From assembly GCA_014859275.1 (NCBI GenBank), contig JACUUO010000003.1:1-56078 (forward strand): a DNA stretch of 56,078 bases. Direction: 5' to 3'. The position numbers and the translations under genes are program-made. A model generated the notes under the pieces. The model worked only from the letters and a program-made list of their open reading frames with translations. It did not search any database and was not told where the DNA came from. Source of the DNA: Actinomycetota bacterium. Lineage in GTDB: Bacteria; Actinomycetota; Aquicultoria; Aquicultorales; Aquicultoraceae. Positions 51,230 through 56,078 of this stretch are shown piece after piece; the stretch's first letter is position 1; each line of letters begins with the position of its first letter.

Positions 51230-52099
51230 TTGTCATTCCTTGAGATAAAGGATCTCTCGTACAGGTTCGAGGATGGAACGGAAGCCCTCGATGGGGTAAC
51301 TATAAGTGTAGAGAAGGGTGAGTTTGCCGGCCTTCTGGCATCAAACGGCGGCGGAAAAACAACCCTTCTGAGATCGATAGTAGGGCTTCTTAAATCCAAA
51401 CCGGGGTCGATTCTTATCGATAAAAAACCATTGGATAAGATGGGGCGGACTGGGCTTTCCAGTAAAATCGGACTTGTCTTCCAAAACCCTAGCGATCAAC
51501 TTTTCGCATCAACGGTGGAAGAGGATGTTGAATTCGGGCCTAGAAATCTGGGCTTAAGTGAGGGTGAGATAACAGAGAGAGTTAAAAGTTCACTGGAACT
51601 GGTTGATCTTATGAGCTGCGCAAAGAAGCCGATACACCACCTGAGCTTTGGGCAGCAGAAAAGAGCATGTATTGCGGGCGTATTGGCGATGAGACCCGAG
51701 ATATTATTGCTTGACGAACCAACCGCCGGGCTGGATCCGAAGAGCGAATCTAAATTGCTGTACGTTCTAGGAAGGCTTAATAAAGAAGCGGGCATCACAA
51801 TAATCATAGCGACGCATATGGTCGATCTCATGCCCTTATTTGTCGACCGAATTTATGTATTAAAGGAAGGTAAACTCGCAATTAAGGGAACTCCCGAGGT
51901 GGTATTCTCCAGCACACAGGTCATGGAGGGGGTAGATTTAAGGCTTCCTTATATAACCCACCTGATCGAAGAGCTTAAGCACAAGGATCACTTGCCCCTC
52001 GATGAGTTACCCCTTACAATCAAGGATGCTAGGAGTAAGTTGGTCTCACTCATACCACAGAATATTCTTACCGTTAAGGAAAGCATCCGATTAAGTTAG
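51230..52099 (+). CDS. cbiO: ECF transporter ATPase CbiO
   Basis: 289 residues, TTG 51230 five bp after cbiQ. Walker A reads ASNGGGKTT (about 38-46), where the leading Gly of GxxGxGK(S/T) is Ala; Q-loop VFQNPSDQLFA, signature LSFGQQKRACIAGVLA, Walker B ILLLDEPTAGLD, H-loop IIATHMVDL. Q-loop NPxxQ(L/I)F is typical of ECF ATPases. Apart from the A substitution all catalytic residues are present, so it should be active. Confidence 0.92.
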   Translation: MSFLEIKDLSYRFEDGTEALDGVTISVEKGEFAGLLASNGGGKTTLLRSIVGLLKSKPGSILIDKKPLDKMGRTGLSSKIGLVFQNPSDQLFASTVEEDVEFGPRNLGLSEGEITERVKSSLELVDLMSCAKKPIHHLSFGQQKRACIAGVLAMRPEILLLDEPTAGLDPKSESKLLYVLGRLNKEAGITIIIATHMVDLMPLFVDRIYVLKEGKLAIKGTPEVVFSSTQVMEGVDLRLPYITHLIEELKHKDHLPLDELPLTIKDARSKLVSLIPQNILTVKESIRLS

Positions 52100-52229
52100 G
52101 CTATCCCATAAAGCCAGTGATTATTGGCCTTAATAATGATAAATTCTCATCAAATACTGGTATCGGCAAGCGCAATAGGGTATTTTATAAAGGAGAAAGA
52201 TAGGGCTGCGTTAGCGAGGAGGGATTCTT

Positions 52230-52643
52230 TTGAGGCAAGAAAAAGCGGGTTATCGGAGATGGATGAGCATTTTGGTGCTCCTGCTCCTGGTAGCACTTAC
52301 AAGCTTTGTGGTTGCTGGATGCTCTGGAGGCGGCAAGGAGGAGGGTACAACGACTGGGAAAGCCGAATCGGCTAGCGGAGAGCATGCAGAGCACGCAGAA
52401 GAGAGCGAAGAAGAGACCAATAATCCAGGGCTGCTGTATACGAATAACTGTGGTGCTTGCCATGGACATGATGGCAGTGGTGTAGTCGGCCCTGCAATAA
52501 AAGGAACCGCTCTTACTATTGCTCAAATTGAAGAAAAGATAAACAACGGCAGTGGGAACCAAATGCCAAAATTTAAGGGTGGCGAGCTAAAAGAAGAACA
52601 GATCAAGTTGATAGCAAATTACGTGAAGGATGAGTTGAAATAG
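52230..52643 (+). CDS. lipoprotein cytochrome c (class I)
   Basis: 137 residues, TTG 52230 with GAGGAGGG upstream. A lipoprotein signal ends at Cys31 (VVAGC). After a Gly/Ser/Glu/His-rich linker comes a cytochrome-c domain with haem motif CGACH (74-78) and axial Met in GNQMPKF. It is a membrane-anchored electron carrier on the outer face, similar to the c551/c550 type of Gram-positive bacteria. Monocistronic. Confidence 0.92.
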   Translation: MRQEKAGYRRWMSILVLLLLVALTSFVVAGCSGGGKEEGTTTGKAESASGEHAEHAEESEEETNNPGLLYTNNCGACHGHDGSGVVGPAIKGTALTIAQIEEKINNGSGNQMPKFKGGELKEEQIKLIANYVKDELK

Positions 52644-52775
52644 ACATAAAGGGCTGCTTAGGCAGTGTAATTAAAGGATCCATGTGACTTAATTGACGTT
52701 ACACCCCTTAGTTCCTTAGCTGCATTGAACTTTTACCTTAGTAATTTGAAATTAAGGGGTCAGAAATAGATCAAC

Positions 52776-52808
52776 AGAGAGGACCGGCTTTTGCCCAGTC
52801 CTCTCTTT
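52776..52808 (+). terminator. hairpin downstream of the cytochrome gene
   Basis: AGAGAGGAC and GTCCTCTCT pair perfectly around a 13-nt loop, followed by TTTGC. It overlaps the start of the ion-channel remnant frame. Confidence 0.5.
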
Positions 52809-52916
52809 GCATGCTCAATGTTAGCGCTAATGGTCTATGCAATGGTGATCTTTGCCTACCTCACCACGTCGATCGCGTCCTTCTTTATTGGAAAGGAGAG
52901 AGAAAGGAAACAATAA
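52791..52916 (+). pseudogene. C-terminal remnant of a potassium-channel-type protein
   Basis: A short frame ends at TAA 52914 and encodes LMVYAMVIFAYLTTSIASFF followed by the basic tail IGKERERKQ. This matches the inner helix (S6/TM2) and exit of two-helix K+ channels, where GxFGYLTAxIASFF is typical. The pore loop and selectivity filter are missing. No ribosome site is placed properly. I call it a leftover of a deleted gene, but a tiny membrane protein cannot be excluded. Confidence 0.5.
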
Positions 52917-53015
52917 TAGCGACCCGTCGATTACCATGGTATTTAATAACTCATTTGTGGGAATAAACCGGATAAAGCTAGTACAGCGTCACATCTTAAT
53001 GCTGGGAGTGATTAT

Positions 53016-53573
53016 ATGGCTAAGCAGCTTGTATCCGGTATAATAGGTCTTCTACCGCTTCCATTGACCCTAGTAACCGTAGCAAATAAAGCTAATATCT
53101 CGGATGTCTTTACGGCCTCTTGGGTAGGCGTGCTCTGCCCCGATCCATTGTATATTGGTGTTGGGATTAATGCTGTAAATTACTCGCATGAGTTGATAGA
53201 GGATAATGGCGAATTTACAGTTAACATCATACAGGAGGGTTTCGTCAGAGAGGCGGATATATTAGGCATAACATCTGGCCGGGACCTCGATAAGTTTGAA
53301 AAAGCTAGAATTACCCCCCAGCCGGCAAAAGAGGTAAAGGCACCTAACATTCTTGAGGCTGCAATCAGTATCGAGTGCAGGGTACAGGAGGTTCTGAGGC
53401 TTGGAACTCATGATTTCTATGTCGGGCGGGTTTTAGCGACGCATGTCGACGAGTCAGTTCTCGATGGAAAAAAGATCAACGTTGAGGCTCTCAGGCCGAT
53501 AGCATATGCTGAAAATTCATATTGGTCGCTTGGGCGAAAGATGGGTCGGGTTGGTCGAGTTATGCCGGAGTAG
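53016..53573 (+). CDS. flavin-reductase-like flavoprotein
   Basis: 185 residues from ATG 53016 with GGGAG upstream. The flavin_reduct domain fills the protein: PLPLTLVTVANKANISDVFTASWVG at the N-terminus, YSHELIEDNGEFTVNII, and SIECRVQEVLRLGTHDFYVGRVLATHVDE. It binds FMN and resembles flavoredoxin/HpaC-like electron carriers. The gene upstream is a remnant and the thiol cluster starts 250 bp downstream. Confidence 0.88.
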   Translation: MAKQLVSGIIGLLPLPLTLVTVANKANISDVFTASWVGVLCPDPLYIGVGINAVNYSHELIEDNGEFTVNIIQEGFVREADILGITSGRDLDKFEKARITPQPAKEVKAPNILEAAISIECRVQEVLRLGTHDFYVGRVLATHVDESVLDGKKINVEALRPIAYAENSYWSLGRKMGRVGRVMPE

Positions 53574-53779
53574 GTGTAGATCTAATTTCTAATTTCTTAC
53601 CGTCAACTGATGTGTGATGGAGTAGTAGAAGCTATGCGCATCGTTGAATTGAGACTGGTATCTGTTTAGTCTTGAACTTTCACTGCTTAAGCACATCTAA
53701 TTCTAATACTGTATACAGTGCATTTACCAAGCTTAAACAGACTATAGATTGAGCCGTTCAAAAAAAGTGAAGAGTACTA

Positions 53780-53810
53780 TTGACATTTATACCCCCCTGG
53801 GGTATAAATG
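53780..53810 (+). promoter_or_regulatory. thioredoxin promoter with CsoR/CstR-type operator
   Basis: TTGACA (53780-53785), exactly 17 bp, TATAAA (53803-53808). A perfect inverted repeat, CATTTATACCCC-CCT-GGGGTATAAATG (53784-53810), spans the spacer. C-runs and G-runs flanked by AT-rich arms are the operator form of the CsoR/RcnR/CstR family, whose member is encoded at 55054. Repressor binding would block both boxes. Confidence 0.8.
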
Positions 53811-53832
53811 GGAATAAAAGGAGTGGTTGATA

Positions 53833-54144
53833 ATGGCTAATAACATAACCGATTCTCAGTTTGATTCTGAGGTGTTGAGGTCAGATATGCCGGTGATCGT
53901 AGACTTTTGGGCTCCTTGGTGTGGCCCTTGCAGAATCATTGCGCCCCGGCTTGATGAGATTGAAAAAGAGTACGATGGCAAAGTAAGGGTATTGAAACTT
54001 AATGTCGATGAGGAACGCCAGTGGGCGAGCAAATTTGGAATAATGAGTATTCCAACCATTATGCTGTTTAAGGATGGTCAAGTTGTGGGCCAGATTATCG
54101 GAGCTGTGCCAAAAGAAGAGATCATTCGCCAATTTAAACTATAA
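53833..54144 (+). CDS. trxA: thioredoxin
   Basis: 103 residues; ATG 53833 follows AGGAG by nine nt, a TTG two codons earlier is also open. [14 protein letters not shown] carries the standard CGPC redox site and [11 protein letters not shown] the cis-proline loop. Cytoplasmic disulfide reductase. It starts a thiol-related cluster and is preceded by a promoter overlapping a CsoR-family operator. Confidence 0.93.
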   Translation: MANNITDSQFDSEVLRSDMPVIVDFWAPWCGPCRIIAPRLDEIEKEYDGKVRVLKLNVDEERQWASKFGIMSIPTIMLFKDGQVVGQIIGAVPKEEIIRQFKL

Positions 54145-54233
54145 TAACGCCGATTTATAATATGTTATAGTATTGCATGGTAGTAATAGTTGAGAATATT
54201 GATCGGCTCTAGACCGATACGATTGGAGGGAAT

Positions 54234-54449
54234 ATGCCAACTTATCAATTCGTTTGTAATGATTGCGGCAGGGATTACGAATTTTTCCTGACAAGAATGT
54301 TGCGTGATGGTGATGAGCTATGTCCGGACTGTGGCAGCACCAATGTGAGGCGGGCATACCGCGACTTTTTTGGCTATAGGGTAAGTCACTCTAGTGGCGA
54401 ATCTTCCGGTGGATATTCCAGCGGGAGCAGTTGCAGTAGCAGTGGCTGA
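54234..54449 (+). CDS. FmdB-type zinc ribbon protein
   Basis: 71 residues, ATG 54234 with TTGGAGGG upstream. MPTYQFVCNDCGRDYEFF and CPDCGSTNVRRAY give the two CxxC pairs of the FmdB/CxxC_CxxC_SSSS family; the Ser/Gly-rich tail (SSGGYSSGSSCSSSG) is also typical. Small regulatory or metal-binding protein of unknown role. Confidence 0.9.
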   Translation: MPTYQFVCNDCGRDYEFFLTRMLRDGDELCPDCGSTNVRRAYRDFFGYRVSHSSGESSGGYSSGSSCSSSG

Positions 54450-54556
54450 GGGTTTTAGAAGTACTCGGGTCGGCGGCCCGAGTTACAAGAGTTGCCCGCA
54501 AGCGGCGGCCCGGGAAGGCAAAGTTCGCCTTATATCGTGTTATACTTTGCATTAAT

Positions 54557-54574
54557 ACCAATCATATCATTGGT
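54557..54574 (+). promoter_or_regulatory. palindrome before the Sec-thioredoxin gene
   Basis: ACCAAT-CATATC-ATTGGT is an 18-bp symmetric site, located just after a TATACT box (54541-54546) and before the ribosome site. It could be an operator or a leader hairpin. Confidence 0.35.
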
Positions 54575-54591
54575 TTATTGATTGGAAGGAG

Positions 54592-55032
54592 ATGACGTTG
54601 CCCGGCAGAAGGCATATATTGAAAATCCTGGCTATTATTGCATTAATCGGTCTTGTTCTGGTGGTGGTGGTTGGATGTCAAAAGGGCCAGACCCAGAGCA
54701 TAAATGATCAGGCCACAAATAACCAGAATGGCCAACAAATGCAGGTTGCTGGGCCCAGGGTACTATATTTTTCATCGGAGTACTGATCGTATTGCAGAAA
54801 TATGAAGCCGCTAGTTGAGCAGGCAAAAAATGAGTATGCTGGTAAGATAACGTTCGAGGTTTATGACCTCGGGAATCAAGATCAAGATAGTGTAAATGTC
54901 GTCGATCAATACGGTGTTGGACCGATTCCGACGCTTATTTTTATCGATAAGGATGGATTGATTGCGAATAAGGTGGTTGGCGAAGTTCCCAAAGATGTTA
55001 TCGATAAAAACGTGAAAAATATTATTGAATAG
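54592..55032 (+). CDS. selenocysteine-containing thioredoxin-like lipoprotein (UxxC)
   Basis: 146 residues if TGA 54784-54786 is selenocysteine. A lipoprotein signal ends at Cys29 (VVVGC), then a Asn/Gln-rich linker, then a thioredoxin fold: VLYFSSEY-U65-SY-C68-RNMKPLVEQ, and later VGPIPTLIFID (cis-Pro) and VVGEVPKDVI. TGA replaces the first Cys of CxxC; the frame is intact after it, and a SECIS-like hairpin follows. TTG 54598 is a better-spaced start (AAGGAG, six nt) than ATG 54592. A downstream ATG 54802 would give a useless fragment. It likely reduces or senses thiols outside the membrane. Confidence 0.85.
54807..54824 (+). promoter_or_regulatory. SECIS-like hairpin of the thioredoxin-like gene
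   Basis: GCCGCU pairs with AGC-A-GGC (one bulged A) around the loop AGUUG, which begins 26 nt after UGA and has G as second loop base. This meets the bacterial SECIS rules, and the spacing is the same as in the flavoprotein gene. Confidence 0.65.
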
Positions 55033-55053
55033 TGAAGATATGGGGGTATTGCA

Positions 55054-55338
55054 ATGTACGATCGCGATGAGGAGGCCAAGCGGATTGTCACGCGGCTTAA
55101 AAGGCTTGAGGGGCAGCTAAGAGGCCTTCAGCGGTTAGTTGAGGCGGGCGAGGATTGCGAGAGCGTGCTAACGCAGTTCGCTGCTGCAAAAGGCGCTTTC
55201 CAGCGCGTCGGTGAGATTATTCTTGCCAGCGTGATACGCGACTGCATAGCAAAGGAGAGCTTGGGTGATAAAGCGCCTGAAGAAAGCATCGAATCAGCCT
55301 TGGCTCTTTTCGAGCAATATGTAAGGCATCTTCAGTAG
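55054..55338 (+). CDS. CsoR/CstR-family transcriptional repressor
   Basis: 94 residues, ATG 55054 with GGGGG upstream. All-helical DUF156 fold: RIVTRLKRLEGQLRGLQRLVEAGEDCESVLTQFAAAKGAF. The two cysteines (DC at about 30, RDC at about 66) are kept, but the His of copper sensors (HxxxC) is replaced, here SVIRDC. This matches CstR, the persulfide sensor, rather than copper-sensing CsoR. GGGGGTAT just upstream of its start resembles half of the operator at 53784, so autoregulation is possible. It ends the thiol cluster. Confidence 0.87.
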   Translation: MYDRDEEAKRIVTRLKRLEGQLRGLQRLVEAGEDCESVLTQFAAAKGAFQRVGEIILASVIRDCIAKESLGDKAPEESIESALALFEQYVRHLQ

Positions 55339-55414
55339 AGCCTTGGAGCTATAAACAAAGAACAAAATAGCTGAGCCAACCATGGCAAATATAGCAAGTA
55401 CATCGAATATCTAA

Positions 55415-55448
55415 GGGAGACCATTCGCGGGATCTCCCATAATTTTTC
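55415..55448 (+). terminator. terminator of the thiol cluster
   Basis: GGGAGA and TCTCCC enclose a 12-nt loop and are followed by ATAATTTTT. Confidence 0.7.
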
Positions 55449-55498
55449 TAGAGGGCGTCGTCTAGCTAGAGTTTCAGGGTGTATGAAACTACCGCTAT

Positions 55499-55527
55499 TT
55501 GCAGAATTCACGGAGAAGTGGTAAAAT
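55499..55527 (+). promoter_or_regulatory. promoter of the tRNA operon
   Basis: TTGCAG (55499-55504), 17 bp, TAAAAT (55522-55527), thirteen bases before the first tRNA. Confidence 0.75.
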
Positions 55528-55539
55528 TTTTTTCACAGT

Positions 55540-55612
55540 GCGGATGTAGCTCAGTTGGTAGAGCACAACCTTGCCAAGGTTGGGGTCGCGGGTCCGAGTC
55601 CCGTCATCCGCT
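55540..55612 (+). tRNA. tRNA-Gly (GCC)
   Basis: Acceptor GCGGATG / CATCCGC, D-arm GCTCAGTTGGTAGAGC, anticodon loop TTGCCAA, T-arm GGGTCCGAGTCCC. CCA not encoded. Confidence 0.96.
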
Positions 55613-55662
55613 CATCTCCAGGGAGGGAACCAGAAGAGGTTGTTCTCTCCCATATTTATCAT

Positions 55663-55737
55663 GGCGACGTGGCCGAGTGGCTTAGGCAATGGTCTGCAAA
55701 ACCATGTACACCGGTTCGACTCCGGTCGTCGCCTCCA
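55663..55737 (+). tRNA. tRNA-Cys (GCA)
   Basis: Acceptor GGCGACG / CGTCGCC, D-arm GGCCGAGTGGCTTAGGC, anticodon loop CTGCAAA, T-arm CCGGTTCGACTCCGG, discriminator T, CCA encoded (55735-55737). Confidence 0.95.
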
Positions 55738-55747
55738 AGGATTGCAA

Positions 55748-55819
55748 GGGCGCTTAGCTCAGGGGGAGAGCACTTCCTTGACGCGGAAGGGGCCAGAGGT
55801 TCAAATCCTCTAGCGCCCA
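55748..55819 (+). tRNA. tRNA-Val (GAC)
   Basis: Acceptor GGGCGCT / AGCGCCC, D-arm GCTCAGGGGGAGAGC, anticodon loop TTGACGC, T-arm AGAGGTTCAAATCCTCT. CCA not encoded. Confidence 0.95.
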
Positions 55820-55828
55820 CAGGTCAGA

Positions 55829-55865
55829 GGCCTAGAATCACCAAGATAGGGTTCTAGGCTTTTTT
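55829..55865 (+). terminator. terminator of the tRNA operon
   Basis: GCCTAGAA and TTCTAGGC pair around a 14-nt loop and are followed by six T. Confidence 0.9.
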
Positions 55866-55896
55866 ACTGAAGTGCGAGGGAAGTGCTGCAAGATGA

Positions 55897-55920
55897 AAAG
55901 GCCCGGATTTCCAGGCCTTT
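55897..55920 (+). terminator. second hairpin after the tRNA operon
   Basis: AAAGGCC and GGCCTTT with a ten-base loop, followed by GCTTTTC. Suitable as a backup or reverse-strand terminator. Confidence 0.7.
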
Positions 55921-56035
55921 GCTTTTCTGTATTTATTTTGCTCTTGCTTTACAGCGCTAACTTTTTCTACGCTCCTTGGTTAGACTTATTTGCAGAATCA
56001 ACATAGAATATAGGCTAATTAGCTTTATAAAACCC

Positions 56036-56078
56036 CGAACTTGAATACCCACCTCTTTGAGGTGGGATGAAAAGTTCG
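56036..56078. mobile_element. nested hairpin at the window edge, IS200/IS605-like end
   Basis: CGAACTT (56036) pairs with AAGTTCG (56072) around an inner perfect hairpin CCCACCTC-TTT-GAGGTGGG (56048-56066). This double palindrome without a U-tract is unlike a terminator and like a subterminal IS200/IS605 end. The element body would lie beyond the window. Confidence 0.35.

Noticed and set aside
55479-55857. Open frames of 68-100 codons across the tRNA genes
   Set aside because: They are translations of tRNA-Gly, tRNA-Cys and tRNA-Val and have no independent support.

Overview
The window looks like a single chromosomal stretch of an anaerobic bacterium with moderate G+C and good Shine-Dalgarno sites. 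Many starts are TTG or GTG. The gene mix suggests a deep-branching Gram-positive-type (Terrabacteria) lineage, perhaps close to Actinomycetota, but I cannot place it further. The pointers are ClpC, the nif3/zinc-ribbon/RNase H block, TPR and DUF1015 proteins, futalosine menaquinone synthesis, ATP-type PEP carboxykinase, lipoprotein c-type cytochromes and an archaeal-type S-adenosylmethionine synthetase. Both ends of the window carry IS200/IS605-like hairpins, which may explain why the sequence stops there.

Layout: 1-6 kb holds a truncated hydrolase, DUF1015, a membrane protein, a small metalloprotease, a TPR protein and archaeal-type metK. 6-16 kb holds a split-Soret cytochrome fragment, pckA, clpC with a ClpE-like zinc finger, and the nif3/zinc-ribbon/RNase H operon. 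15-20 kb is accessory in character: a nucleotidyltransferase, small membrane proteins, a response regulator, a decayed ABC ATPase, a CAP-domain remnant and a CDF transporter. An orphan structured RNA gene with its own promoter lies at 20.25-20.47 kb. 20.6-28.7 kb is one long operon for menaquinone by the futalosine route (UbiD, UbiA, UbiX, MqnE, MqnA, MqnC, a phosphorylase and an amidohydrolase). 28.9-34 kb carries BON, glutaredoxin, TrxR-like, J-domain and HAD proteins and a flavoprotein disulfide reductase. 34-47 kb has a glycogen-debranching-type glucosidase, a GAF/SpoIIE phosphatase, tRNA-Leu, a PASTA amidase, a Na,K-ATPase-like P-type pump and two TrkA proteins. 47-52 kb has an XRE/ImmA pair, an SGNH hydrolase and a cobalamin-riboswitch-controlled cbiMNQO cobalt importer. 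52-56 kb has a cytochrome, a flavin reductase, a thiol-redox cluster under a CsoR-family operator, and a Gly-Cys-Val tRNA operon.

The main discovery is two genes in which an in-frame TGA sits exactly at a redox cysteine. One is a MerA/lipoamide-dehydrogenase-like flavoprotein, where TGA replaces the first cysteine of the CxxxxC disulfide (complement 32434-33825). The other is a secreted thioredoxin-like lipoprotein with a UxxC motif (54592-55032). Each TGA is followed by a hairpin whose apical loop starts 26 nt downstream and has G in its first two positions, as expected of a bacterial SECIS element. Both are therefore probably selenoproteins that a standard gene caller would truncate. The second lies in a thiol cluster (thioredoxin, Sec-thioredoxin, CstR-like sensor) whose first promoter has a perfect 12-bp inverted repeat between its -35 and -10 boxes. 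Other points of interest are the 185-nt orphan RNA, a MITE-like repeat present twice, several families of intergenic palindromes, and four gene remnants.
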